Shown: positions 25,450 to 33,658 of the stretch, piece after piece
Layout: each line of letters starts with the position of its first letter
How positions within the stretch are numbered: the stretch's first letter is position 1
From: Brevibacillus reuszeri
GTDB taxonomy: Bacteria; Bacillota; Bacilli; Brevibacillales; Brevibacillaceae
Assembly (NCBI RefSeq): GCF_002897295.1
Contig: NZ_BEXF01000023.1
Coordinates: 1 to 64,000, forward strand
Length of the DNA stretch: 64,000 bases
Direction of reading: 5' to 3'
Position numbers and translations under genes: made by a program
Notes under the pieces: model-generated
What the model was told of the DNA's origin: nothing
Database searches by the model: none
The model's input: only the letters and a program-made list of their open reading frames with translations

Positions 25450-25668
25450 TTAGTTCCATTGTTCAATTTGGATGTATCCTAATGATATTGCATATTCTTT
25501 GGTGTCTTTGAAAATTAGATCCAAATCGTTTGGAACAGGCATCCAACTAGCAAAGTAATAAAGCCGTGAATATTCAGACCAAACATCTGCTGCTTGTTCC
25601 AAAGAAATGTCGAACCCATGCTTTTTGAATGCATCTTTAATCAAATTTTCTTCAATTTGATCTTCCAT
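25450..25668 (-). CDS. Hypothetical acidic protein, 72 aa
   Basis: ATG behind AAGGAGG. Acidic N-terminus (MEDQIEENLIKDAFKKHGFD), aromatic-rich C-terminus. Its first 15 codons and leader are duplicated at about 26805..26870, on the other side of the acetamidase gene, where the ribosome site and start codon are degraded. Confidence 0.6.
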   Translation of the reverse strand: MEDQIEENLIKDAFKKHGFDISLEQAADVWSEYSRLYYFASWMPVPNDLDLIFKDTKEYAISLGYIQIEQWN

Positions 25669-25733
25669 AGTAACCTCCTTATCGCGCATCAAAACTAATG
25701 TCTGCTCCCCATCACTTCGTATTGCTGCATCTG
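25616..25733. repeat. Direct repeat, left flank of the acetamidase gene
   Basis: About 115 bp, from CATGCTTTTTGAATGC to CACTTCGTATTGCTGC, repeated with roughly a dozen differences at 26801..26915. It contains the start of gene 25450 and the end of the gene that is intact at 26890. Confidence 0.75.
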
Positions 25734-25828
25734 CTCAAATTGAATAAAGTATAGTGGGGTGTGGGCCTGCATATATGGTGGTATGTGAAGAAGGGGGCAA
25801 AACGTCCCCTCTTAATCGATTGAGCGGG

Positions 25829-26755
25829 CTAGGATTTGCGAACAGGTAAATAAGCTTTTGGAATTTTACACACGACACTGTAAGCGGGATTGAATACGTT
25901 GGCCACCTCATATTCGACGACCTGGCCGAGCAGCAGGCTTGCTTCATTTACCGAGAGCCCATAGTCTTCGACAAGTAAGGAGAGCATTTCAGTAGTTGCG
26001 TGCTGAAGCGCTTGTTCAAGCGGTCTGGCGTTGCCGATGCAAGACAAGTAATTGTCAGACTCTACCCTAGGCCATTTTATCATCTTGCCCTTATGCACAC
26101 GAATGGAAAAACGGACGTCTAACGATATTTCTATACCCGTACCGACAATTTCACCGCATCCCTGTGTCGCATGACCATCGCCAAGATGAAAAAGCGCGCC
26201 TTCAGCAAACACTGGAAAATAGACGGAGACACCGGCAACTAACGCTTTGTAATCCATATTACCGCCGTAATTGCCGCTAGTCGCAGTTGATATGGCCTGA
26301 CCTTGGGAAGGGGCTACGCCGAAACAGCCGAGAAACGGACGAATCGGCAGGTTCAGGTATTCTAATCCGGGTGTTGGCTTCTCTAACCGCGCTATATCAT
26401 GGGCAGCATCCACCTGCCAGCGGGTTATTTCCAGTGTGGGTAATGTTGTAGCTGTCAGTGGATCGACTACGTTAGGCGCAAGCACATTGGATGTCCATCC
26501 CCAGTCCCGGTTTGGCGTCATCGTTTCCAGCTTAACCTCCAATACATCACCAGGTTGTGCGCCTTCCACGTAGAAGGGACCCGTCATCGGATTTCCTCTG
26601 GGGGCAACGCTTTCTCCCATGTGATTCCATCCTCTTGCATCGATGGTAGAGGTGATCACCGTGTCGCCGTCATTTACAACCAACGCCGGTTCATGGGAGC
26701 CGATATTGTTGTAATACAGTTGCGGTTGAAAAGTATGTATGGCCATTTCATTCAC
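25829..26755 (-). CDS. Acetamidase/formamidase family protein
   Basis: 308 residues, full length for the FmdA/AmdA family, which hydrolyses short amides to ammonia and an acid. Visible: PRGNPMTGPFYVEGAQPGD, RPFLGCFGVAP, NYGGNMDYKALVAG, FHLGDGHATQGCGEI and ANVFNPAYSVVCKIPK. The gene is clearly more GC-rich than its neighbours and is bracketed by direct repeats, so it is a recent acquisition, probably chromosomal. A metabolic gene alone among plasmid genes. Confidence 0.93.
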   Translation of the reverse strand: MNEMAIHTFQPQLYYNNIGSHEPALVVNDGDTVITSTIDARGWNHMGESVAPRGNPMTGPFYVEGAQPGDVLEVKLETMTPNRDWGWTSNVLAPNVVDPLTATTLPTLEITRWQVDAAHDIARLEKPTPGLEYLNLPIRPFLGCFGVAPSQGQAISTATSGNYGGNMDYKALVAGVSVYFPVFAEGALFHLGDGHATQGCGEIVGTGIEISLDVRFSIRVHKGKMIKWPRVESDNYLSCIGNARPLEQALQHATTEMLSLLVEDYGLSVNEASLLLGQVVEYEVANVFNPAYSVVCKIPKAYLPVRKS

Positions 26756-26800
26756 TGCCTTTCTTGGAATGTTTGAAGTTAAATATCCGAGTATTTGTCT

Positions 26801-26915
26801 ATATGCTTTTTGAATGCATCTTTAATCAAATTTTCTTCATTTTGATCTTCCGTAGTAACCACCTTATCTCGCATTAAAACTAATGTCTGCTACCCATTGC
26901 TTCGTATTGCTGCGG
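26801..26915. repeat. Direct repeat, right flank of the acetamidase gene
   Basis: Second copy of 25616..25733. Here the last codons of 26890..27318 are intact, while the start of the 25450-type gene is damaged (ribosome site AAGGTGGT, start ACG). The ancestral order was therefore gene 26890 followed directly by gene 25450; the junction was duplicated when the insert entered. Confidence 0.75.
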
Positions 26916-27318
26916 CTTCCTCTGAGGAAAGAACGGTAGTGTTGTAACCGATGTTAGTAATATAATTTTGTGTCTTGTTGATATCTTGTCTCCGCACTAC
27001 TAAAAACTCTTTTACGTTGAAATGAGTTTGAGATTCTATAACTCGAAACATATGATCAGAGTATTCCGTTGCATTCCCTTCCAATAAACTCATTTTAGTT
27101 TTTAAATCCTGAATGCGTTCCTTAAGCTCGATGTTTTCATCTAATACTCTTATGGAACGAAATTGATGGATTAATGGATTTGACTGAATCTCCTGTAATT
27201 TCTCTTCTTGATTACGAATCCAATCTAAATCGAAAGAAATATCATTTCCTCGATACAATTCAAGGACACTATACAGGTCAAAATTCAGTTGATAAAAAGG
27301 TTGATTTTCAGCGACCAT
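26890..27318 (-). CDS. Hypothetical coiled-coil protein, 142 aa
   Basis: ATG behind CGGAGGGG. The middle (QEEKLQEIQ ... ENIELKERIQDLKTKMSLLE) has a heptad pattern. No family recognised. Its 3' end lies within the duplicated flank of the acetamidase insertion. Confidence 0.6.
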   Translation of the reverse strand: MVAENQPFYQLNFDLYSVLELYRGNDISFDLDWIRNQEEKLQEIQSNPLIHQFRSIRVLDENIELKERIQDLKTKMSLLEGNATEYSDHMFRVIESQTHFNVKEFLVVRRQDINKTQNYITNIGYNTTVLSSEEAAAIRSNG

Positions 27319-27366
27319 GAATAACCCCTCCGTTTCTTATGTAGTTTCAGTTTCTAAAGTACAGTG

Positions 27367-27972
27367 TTAAACATATTGCGTAACAAGCTTAGTTCCGGGT
27401 ATGCTTATCGTCACCTTCCGCTTATCGTATTCCAGCACGAGCTGCCATCCTTTGACTTCTACATCTTCCTTCAAGCCATAATCAGAAAGCGATCCAAAGA
27501 TAGAGGCTAATACTGTAAAAGACTTGACCTCATCCTTATCTACTTTCATTTCCCTAATATCTATAAAATTCTCTTTAGTCTCGTTCCAAATTTTAACCAA
27601 ATCAATGATCTCATTACTTATTTCATGATTAATGAAGGTGTGGACATGAGTAATATTGAAATCCACCCCGCTTCCACTATTCATAGAATGTTGAGGTGTC
27701 TGTGTTTGTGGAGTAATAATAGAAAGGTTATGCCCATTAGGAGATTCATGCTGAAGTTTGACCATTCTTAAATAAACAGGGCCGTGTTTTACTTTTAGTC
27801 TAAGGCTTACTTGTACATGTGCTTGTCCGGGTTTATTTGAAACAATTTTACTGGGTTCGATTATCTCTATATCTAATTTAGGCTTTCGTAAGAATTGAAT
27901 GTATATATGAGTTGCTAAATTAACTACGCCTAAAATAAACCCTCCAATTCCAAGCCATTCCGTTAAAGACAC
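27367..27972 (-). CDS. Single-span membrane protein, 201 aa
   Basis: The start is GTG 27972 behind AAAAAGGATG (longer frames upstream lack a ribosome site). One N-terminal membrane segment (WLGIGGFILGVVNLATHIYI), then a soluble beta-rich domain (KPKLDIEIIEPSKI, QVSLRLKVKHGPVYLRMVKL, GWQLVLEYDKRKVTI). Unknown. Confidence 0.6.
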   Translation of the reverse strand: MSLTEWLGIGGFILGVVNLATHIYIQFLRKPKLDIEIIEPSKIVSNKPGQAHVQVSLRLKVKHGPVYLRMVKLQHESPNGHNLSIITPQTQTPQHSMNSGSGVDFNITHVHTFINHEISNEIIDLVKIWNETKENFIDIREMKVDKDEVKSFTVLASIFGSLSDYGLKEDVEVKGWQLVLEYDKRKVTISIPGTKLVTQYV

Positions 27973-28133
27973 CAAAATCATCCTTTTTCTTATTAGCCAG
28001 TGAGTTCGACCAGCAATTTTAGTTACATATAATCCGCCTTTAAACCTGGTAAAGGTTTCATCTCTTTCTGCATTTGTCAACAACACGAAATTTGTGGTAC
28101 GGATCCTTAAGCTGCACTCTTGGTAATTAAGTA

Positions 28134-29000
28134 TTAACCTGTATTTTCAGCCCTTTTTAAAGGTGAGTGATGTAGTAACCGAAGTGTGGCCCTTTCAACA
28201 ATGTGGTCCCTAAGGTAGTTCGATCTATAACGCAGGTAAAACAATTCAATTAGGTTTTTAATTTGGTGAGAAGAAATTCCACTTAATATAGAAAGTTCTT
28301 CAACTCTGGCAAAAGCTATTTTCTGTGGATTCAATTGTTCTTCCCTACTCATATGTTTGGTAAGTTGTTGAAACATGTGAAACATATCGTTGTCAATACC
28401 CCTATAATCATCGGATATCCAACCCGTTTCACGGTATGAACCACGCAATGAAATTAATAAGAAATCCATAGTGACTAGTCCAAAGATAATCTTCTTAAGT
28501 TTCCCTAAAAATCTAGTTTGAGGAAAGACTGTATCATCCGGATCGATCACTTTCCAAGCTTGCTTTATTTCTTCTGTCATGCACGACAGGCAAATATTTT
28601 CCGACTCTCGTTCCAATTTTATAATATCTGATCGAAATACAAATCGAGATGGTTTCTCGATAATAGGCGTTGCTATGTAATTTTCACCGCACACGACGCA
28701 ACTGATTGGTTTATCGTAAACCATTCGATTCACTCTTTCTCTTGTTGCGAGCGGATAAATCTCATCCGAGTGACAATACGGGCAAGCAATCACTTTATCA
28801 TCATTTACAAACCTCTCTGCTTCGTCCGTTCTCAACCAGGTTGTTTGTTTGCATTCCCAACATTGGTATGTCGTCTTTTCTGATTCCCGAACAAGTTTCT
28901 CAATGTGTTTGATATCTCTATAAACGTTACTTGATGGTTTATCAGAAAATTTTTCGGCCAGTCGTTCCAGTTCATTAAGGACCACATTCTGTTCTTTCAT
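28134..29000 (-). CDS. Zinc-ribbon protein, unknown
   Basis: 288 residues from the ATG behind GGGAG. Three Cys clusters: CWEC...CPYC, CVVC and CLSC, each spaced for zinc binding, then a helical C-terminal half. The layout (double zinc ribbon plus helices) suggests nucleic-acid binding. No family recognised. Confidence 0.6.
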   Translation of the reverse strand: MKEQNVVLNELERLAEKFSDKPSSNVYRDIKHIEKLVRESEKTTYQCWECKQTTWLRTDEAERFVNDDKVIACPYCHSDEIYPLATRERVNRMVYDKPISCVVCGENYIATPIIEKPSRFVFRSDIIKLERESENICLSCMTEEIKQAWKVIDPDDTVFPQTRFLGKLKKIIFGLVTMDFLLISLRGSYRETGWISDDYRGIDNDMFHMFQQLTKHMSREEQLNPQKIAFARVEELSILSGISSHQIKNLIELFYLRYRSNYLRDHIVERATLRLLHHSPLKRAENTG

Positions 29001-29085
29001 CAAATCCACTCCCTACACAAAATCAATTTAACGAAACGCACGTTCGCTGGCAGGCAGTTGTCAGTCTTCTTACGTTACCTTTGAT

Positions 29086-29283
29086 TCAACCCCCGGTGCA
29101 GGTAGATGCGTACCTGGTAAATGGCACGCGAAGAGATCGGACCAAAAGCCCGAATGCGCCTCGTGGACGCAAGTAAGCGAGGTAATCGCTTCTCGAAAGG
29201 ACTCCCAGCCGGGGGGATTCGTTTTCAGGCTGAGTAACGTGTTCACCGTTACTGATTATGCAACTGCAATTCGACCCACTCAA
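29086..29283. other. GC-rich structured non-coding segment
   Basis: Downstream (minus sense) of the 31-aa zinc-ribbon gene. Outer arms ACCCCCGG (29090) and CCGGGGGG (29210) can close a stem of about 120 nt; next to it AGTAACG/CGTTACT forms a second hairpin. An open frame crosses it without a ribosome site. It is in the position of the folded cassette junctions but larger. Confidence 0.4.
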
Positions 29284-29316
29284 CCTGTTGCCATTTTTCT
29301 TGACATTATTTCTTAA

Positions 29317-29412
29317 TCAATCTTCGGCATCATTAACGCATGCTTCACATAGTTCTCCTTCATCGTCAGCGTAGTAATCAACTTCCGTCATGCAATTACT
29401 GCACACTTTCAT
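29317..29412 (-). CDS. 31-aa zinc-ribbon peptide
   Basis: ATG behind GGGAGG. Sequence MKVCSNCMTEVDYYADDEGE then LCEACVNDAED: two CxxC pairs 18 residues apart, a minimal zinc ribbon, with an acidic body. The strong ribosome site and metal-binding pattern make it a likely real gene despite its size. Confidence 0.65.
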   Translation of the reverse strand: MKVCSNCMTEVDYYADDEGELCEACVNDAED

Positions 29413-29601
29413 TGTGACTTCCTCCCGTAGCAAGTAGTAAAACTGTTAAAAATGGCCCTTCTTCATTTTGTAAACTGATACGAAAACCAATCCGAATATA
29501 TCTCCGATACCCAAAGAAATAATCTTCTAATACTCTCTTCGAAGAAACTCATATCACATATAGCAGCACGGTAAAGTGATCCACGCCTGCCAGCTACTCT
29601 C

Positions 29602-29870
29602 ACTACATAGTAGATTGAAATTACCTAAACACACGTCAAAGTATTGATATAACAACGTTGGTATATCGTGTACCAACAGGATTTACATGGAGAGGCGAGT
29701 ATGATAGGCTGATACACCAAGCGAATCCCTTACTCGGATTGCCCTGTTCGCTCTCAAATCATGCTCGTAGAGGCTCCGTGTCAATCCGTCTATACTGTTG
29801 GTACATCATATGTAACCCCTACAGCCTGTAGGGATGACCAGTGCTTCTCGACAAGTTAATATAATACACA
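29602..29870. repeat. 268-bp structured repeat, copy 2
   Basis: See 5137..5404. Here GTGTACCAACAG pairs with CTGTTGGTACAT and CGAGTATGAT with ATCATGCTCG: the changes relative to copy 1 convert pairs to G-U or restore Watson-Crick pairs. Copy 2 has no long open frame, so the shared element is not a protein gene. It ends ATAATACACAATGTGTTAA at the stop of 29876..30382. Confidence 0.75.
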
Positions 29871-29875
29871 ATGTG

Positions 29876-30382
29876 TTAAGCATAGTGGTAGATGACGCCA
29901 TCTATTCCTTTTTCACTTGGTACAAAATGCACTTCCGCATTATCCAAAAACATGATTACTATGCCGTCTTTTCCTCTGATAAAGTGAGTCCCCTCGTCTA
30001 AAAGCTCCTGCGCGATACTGTCGAGCTCTCCTGGTACCTTCAAAGGATCGTTAACAAGAGCGTGTAAAGTTCGATCAACCTCTACTAAACGCCGTTTCCC
30101 CATATGTTTTATCCCCCCGTTTTCACCTTGTTGAGTATCAGATAGCTTATTTACATAATCATCAAGTAGTTGCTGTATACCTTTATATAAGTCGCTTTCT
30201 GGAGACAGATACTTATGTTTCTCATCTGGATTTTCGATCTGATCTGCAAAGAAACTCGTGTCTAGCTTAGGCTTACCATCTACCATATCAAATCGGTAAA
30301 AAGTATTAGAAAAATTGTTGATCTGGATCATTCCCCAACCATCGCTTTTTGGCATTTCAATATTTAGGATTGTGTAACCCAT
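29876..30382 (-). CDS. Hypothetical cassette protein, 168 aa
   Basis: ATG behind AGGAGAG. Starts MGYTILNIEMPKSDGWGMIQ and ends with a beta-rich segment (GIVIMFLDNAEVHFVPSEKG). Its stop codon is part of the border TGTGTTAA, and its upstream side carries ATAATGAGCATTTTG, so it is a complete single-gene cassette. The largest gene in either array; no family recognised. Confidence 0.6.
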   Translation of the reverse strand: MGYTILNIEMPKSDGWGMIQINNFSNTFYRFDMVDGKPKLDTSFFADQIENPDEKHKYLSPESDLYKGIQQLLDDYVNKLSDTQQGENGGIKHMGKRRLVEVDRTLHALVNDPLKVPGELDSIAQELLDEGTHFIRGKDGIVIMFLDNAEVHFVPSEKGIDGVIYHYA

Positions 30383-30425
30383 TGCAATCTCTCCTTTACA
30401 TAATGAGCATTTTGTTAATTGAGTC

Positions 30426-30740
30426 TTAAATGAAAAAAAGTATGATAAAGCAGATTCCCATGGGAAAACATATGACCTGGGCGATTGATAGTTCAGACTC
30501 TACTGATTTAGATTCGATGCTGTTCACTTCTTTGAATACAGCCTCAATTGCCTTAATAAGTAGTACTGCACCAATGACTGTTCCAGTAATGGCCCAGCGA
30601 ACATGCTTAGTGAATTCATCGAAATAGATACTGTAGTTTAGTAAGAACATCGAGACAAACAATAAAATCCCAATAACCCGAACAAAGTAGATCATGAAAG
30701 GTTTCTTTTTTGATTCGTACTTTGTTACCCTGCTTAACAT
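30426..30740 (-). CDS. Membrane protein, copy 2 (intact) of a duplicated cassette
   Basis: 104 residues from the ATG behind GAGGGGG. Three hydrophobic segments (about 18-38, 48-66, 85-104) and a short acidic loop. Identical unit, including both flanking borders, at 9002..9377, where it is frameshifted. Function unknown. Confidence 0.65.
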   Translation of the reverse strand: MLSRVTKYESKKKPFMIYFVRVIGILLFVSMFLLNYSIYFDEFTKHVRWAITGTVIGAVLLIKAIEAVFKEVNSIESKSVESELSIAQVICFPMGICFIILFFI

Positions 30741-30785
30741 AACCATTCCCCCTCTCAACTGCTTTTTTACTTATTGAGCATTATG

Positions 30786-31196
30786 TTAAAAACCGTACCT
30801 CAAAGCGTATTGTTCATAAGAAAATGCGTGGTTTAATTTCTTTTTAATAAATGCTTCAATATCCCGATACGAATTATTTTCTCCATGTATTTCCCTATAT
30901 TCTTTAATAACGTGAAGCCATTGCTCTTTAGTCAAGAATGTAAACTCGTCTTCATCAAAACATGTCATATTTGTTTCGAGTATTGCTCCATCTTCGAGCA
31001 GGAAAATTATTACCCCTTTTTCATAATTCTTCGTCATTAATGCAAATTTCTTTGTGTATGCTTCCATTCCTGGAGGGCCAACATGTAACTCTACAATATC
31101 GCCCATATATGGATAACTTAAAAAATCTTTATTCCCCTCAAGACTTTCATTTGAATAGAAAATATCTCCATTTTTAATGTCTCTGTATGCAAACAA
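30786..31196 (-). CDS. Hypothetical cassette protein, 136 aa
   Basis: TTG start behind GGAGGG. The N-terminal half is beta-rich (GDIFYSN, DIVELHVGPPGME), the C-terminal half helical. Its TAA stop is formed by the border GAGCATTATGTTAA. No family recognised. Confidence 0.6.
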   Translation of the reverse strand: MFAYRDIKNGDIFYSNESLEGNKDFLSYPYMGDIVELHVGPPGMEAYTKKFALMTKNYEKGVIIFLLEDGAILETNMTCFDEDEFTFLTKEQWLHVIKEYREIHGENNSYRDIEAFIKKKLNHAFSYEQYALRYGF

Positions 31197-31223
31197 TTTA
31201 ATCCCTCCATCTTTTTAACTTAA

Positions 31224-31290
31224 TGAGCATTTTGTATCCGGGCCTGGTTCGTACCGGCCGGCACACTGGATACACGATATACAATTTGTT
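31224..31290. repeat. Cassette junction, hairpin type
   Basis: TGAGCATTTTGTATCC, GGGCC-loop-GGCC, GGATACACGATATACAATTTG. The outer arms TGTATCC and GGATACA are perfect, while the right arm has extra unpaired bases before ACAATTTG, an asymmetry also seen in integron attC sites. Separates genes 30786 and 31294. Confidence 0.6.
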
Positions 31291-31293
31291 ACT

Positions 31294-31467
31294 TTAACGC
31301 CTCCTAAGGCTCCACATTCCCAAAACAGATAAACAAACACCTAAGATGTTCACGAAATAACCGGACACGCTGCCCCCATTGAAATAATAAGTTAGGATTA
31401 CGTTCACACCACACACGAATATCATGAGCAAGAAAAAACCTTTTACGTAAGGGATAAAGTTTGCCAT
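31294..31467 (-). CDS. 57-aa membrane peptide
   Basis: ATG behind GTGGTGAAG. Sequence MANFIPYVKGFFLLMIFVCG and on: two hydrophobic segments with a short loop (YYFNGGSVSG) and a basic end LRRR. Bounded on both sides by folded junctions (31224 and 31494), so it is a clear one-gene cassette. Confidence 0.55.
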   Translation of the reverse strand: MANFIPYVKGFFLLMIFVCGVNVILTYYFNGGSVSGYFVNILGVCLSVLGMWSLRRR

Positions 31468-31493
31468 TTTACTTCACCACCATTTCACATAAT

Positions 31494-31560
31494 GAGCTGC
31501 GAGTGACCGGCGCGAATCATCGCAGCTGCATTACTGGATACACAGTACACAATTTGATAA
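31494..31560. repeat. Cassette junction, hairpin type
   Basis: TGAGCTGCGAGTGACC, GGCGCGAATCAT, CGCAGCTGCATTACTGGATAC, then ACAGTACACAATTTG. GCTGCGA and TCGCAGC pair. On the minus strand its core CGATGATTCGCGCCGGTCAC matches CGATGATCCGCGCTGGTTAC of the junction at 6198. Confidence 0.6.
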
Positions 31561-31561
31561 A

Positions 31562-31813
31562 TCACCACATCTTGATTCCTTTGCCTTTTGTCAGTTGCCA
31601 GGCGCCAATGCAGAAAACTTCTTGTTGGTTTACGCATACAAAGCATTCGTCTTTATACTCACATTTCTCTCGAGCTTTCAGCATTGATTGCCTGGTGACA
31701 AGTCTCCCAGTGCTCCCTTTGTGAATATATCTCTCTTCCGTATCCACAATGCAGTATCGCGGGTCCTGAGATAGTTCTAAAAGCTCCATATACGATCTAC
31801 CGTTTCTCCGCAC
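31562..31813 (-). CDS. Hypothetical cassette protein, 83 aa
   Basis: GTG start behind GGGGGTGGTGA. Contains a Cys group (KCEYKDECFVCVNQQEVFCI) that could bind a metal. Bounded by the junctions at 31494 and 31839. No family recognised. Confidence 0.55.
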   Translation of the reverse strand: MRRNGRSYMELLELSQDPRYCIVDTEERYIHKGSTGRLVTRQSMLKAREKCEYKDECFVCVNQQEVFCIGAWQLTKGKGIKMW

Positions 31814-31838
31814 TTGTCACCACCCCCATTTATCTCCC

Positions 31839-31965
31839 TGAGCATTTTGTTAACCGGAGTGGATTACTCCATCTGCCTTCTTGGTTATACAATAACTAAG
31901 TTAAATCAGCTAATTTTTCACGAAGTTCATTAACCGTTGTTCATAGTAATCCATTTCATGAATAG
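31839..31965. repeat. Cassette junction plus remnant of a 4656-type gene
   Basis: The junction reads TGAGCATTTTGTTAACC, AGT..ACT inner hairpin, GGTTATACAATAACTAAG; TTGTTAACC and GGTTATACAA pair with one bulged base. On the minus strand 31896..31965 holds a frameshifted 3' remnant (YYE...VNELREKLADLT) of the gene family at 4656..4943. Confidence 0.5.
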
Positions 31966-31980
31966 AATGCCTGTACTGAA

Positions 31981-32274
31981 TTAATCGACGATATCGGCAT
32001 CCATTTTCAACTTGAATCGATCGTAGACACCAAGTCGTTCCGCTATTCGCATCATTTGATTGGGGTTATCCTGTCGTTCCAGGTAAATCAGAGCTCCGGC
32101 ACAATGCTGTTGCTCGTTTTTCGGAAGGCTTAGGCTTTTATGACAGATGAAACTCATATCATTTTCAATGTCTCTCTTAATCTCATCTAATCTTCCCTCG
32201 GCCAACGTTATATTGGTTGCACTCCCCTTTATAAACGGACAATCTTTGCATGGCTTATACAAATCGAATTTCAT
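31981..32274 (-). CDS. DUF6283-like Cys protein
   Basis: 97 residues. PCKDCPFIKGSA, FICHKSL and QHCAGALIYLERQDNPNQMM, then RIAERLG is the pattern of DUF6283, a small family common in phages with conserved Cys suited to metal binding. Its ATG overlaps the stop of the upstream transposase-like gene (ATGA), so the two are co-translated. Role unknown. Confidence 0.75.
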   Translation of the reverse strand: MKFDLYKPCKDCPFIKGSATNITLAEGRLDEIKRDIENDMSFICHKSLSLPKNEQQHCAGALIYLERQDNPNQMMRIAERLGVYDRFKLKMDADIVD

Positions 32275-33467
32275 TGCATAGTACTTCCTCTCAGTAAGTT
32301 TTTGGCTCGTATAGCCTCAAACGAGTAGCCCCTTTCAGTGCCAGCTATTTGATCAATCAAGCCTTCCACAAACGTGGAATAGTCTGTCGGAGCGGGATGA
32401 GCAATGCCTTCGAATATCTCTTTTCCCCATTGATCAAAAGCTAGTATAAGTGGCTCAAATGCTTTTTGAAGGTGAGAAGGTATAGTACCTTTCCAATGAG
32501 TGTATTTCCTAGCTGCCTCATCACTATTGTCCGACTCTAGAACATTCATGAAGGATATCTTTACTTTGTAAGCAGCAATTAAGACCGGTAGTTCTTTTTC
32601 CCAATAACGAATAACGTCCTTGTTATGGGATGTTAAGTGTTCGAATGGTAGGGATAAAACGTCTTGATCCTGCAAAAGCTTTTCCCGCTTCGTAAAGCTA
32701 AGGTTTCTTTTTATTTGCCTAGCCATGGTAATGATGATTGAGTTTGCAATGTTGATAATGTGCGATCTATAAACGACTAACGTGGCCTGTGGTAAAGAAG
32801 ACTGAACCACTGCCTTTAATACAGGTACCAGTGGTAGCGATACGATATGTATGTGTTCTCTCTTAGGAAGATCAAGCAGCCGTGGCCCCAAGACTTCCAA
32901 TCCGTGTAATAGATCTATCACTTTCCGCTTCTTCACGTCAGTTAAGATAAGGATTGGCTTACGGCTGTGATGAACTTCAATGCCTAGCCATTCAGGTGTG
33001 TAGAAGCGGGAATCTAAATCTAAACGTGATATATAATCACGAAAGATATTTCGAATGGTTTTTTCATGCAATCCAACAGCTGAAGCAATCTTTACAAACG
33101 TTTCATCGAAGCAACGCTGTTCGATATAGGCAAGAAGCCGATGGGTACAGCTGCGCTTCTCATCAATAGAGTGATCCAGCCGCTCCCAAAACGTGTGGTT
33201 ACAGGACTTACAGTGATAGCGCTGTCGCTTCAGGATGAGTCTAACATGCTTATTGCTATATGGTATGTCAGTTAATCGCTGCGTACGGTTATCGTGCTTA
33301 CTCAGCTGTAGGGAGCTGCCACAATATGGACAGGAGTCCGGTTTCTCGGTAGTAGAAAGGTTGATCGAATATTCGAGATCATTTTCTGTAAATTGCTGTA
33401 TCGTAAAATGAGGATAAAGAAAGTGATCGGGAACCATGTAAATGTCGCCACCAATCTGTGAAATCAT
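32271..33467 (-). CDS. Degenerate ISL3-family transposase-like protein
   Basis: 398 residues. N-terminal zinc ribbon CPYCGSS...YHCKSCNHTFWERL, a helix-turn-helix, then the RNase H-like region. The usual first Asp (FDE-type motif) is replaced (WLGIEVHHSRKP), as is the second (SLPLVP instead of a xDMY-type motif); a late Glu (VEGLIDQI) and the terminal SFEAIRAKNLL are kept. It is therefore probably not an active transposase but may still bind DNA. It heads the second array and is coupled to the DUF6283 gene. Confidence 0.75.
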   Translation of the reverse strand: MISQIGGDIYMVPDHFLYPHFTIQQFTENDLEYSINLSTTEKPDSCPYCGSSLQLSKHDNRTQRLTDIPYSNKHVRLILKRQRYHCKSCNHTFWERLDHSIDEKRSCTHRLLAYIEQRCFDETFVKIASAVGLHEKTIRNIFRDYISRLDLDSRFYTPEWLGIEVHHSRKPILILTDVKKRKVIDLLHGLEVLGPRLLDLPKREHIHIVSLPLVPVLKAVVQSSLPQATLVVYRSHIINIANSIIITMARQIKRNLSFTKREKLLQDQDVLSLPFEHLTSHNKDVIRYWEKELPVLIAAYKVKISFMNVLESDNSDEAARKYTHWKGTIPSHLQKAFEPLILAFDQWGKEIFEGIAHPAPTDYSTFVEGLIDQIAGTERGYSFEAIRAKNLLRGSTMQ

Positions 33468-33658
33468 GAAGATAAAGAATCCGTGGTGTGTATAGGTTTG
33501 GGGGAGAAATCTTGGTAGATTTCTTCTTAATCCCCACTTAAAATTATACCAAAAATAAGCAAAGACACCAACTAAATAATCCGATTGTGTACAGATTTAT
33601 CCGAGATGATGATGTTGAAAGTGTAAGGGCTTTTCTCATAAAGGTAAAAGCGAAATAG

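Noticed and set aside
29430..29560. Small minus-strand frames (29 codons and a longer start-less frame)
   Set aside because: No ribosome site, two overlapping frames equally plausible, no conservation to judge by.
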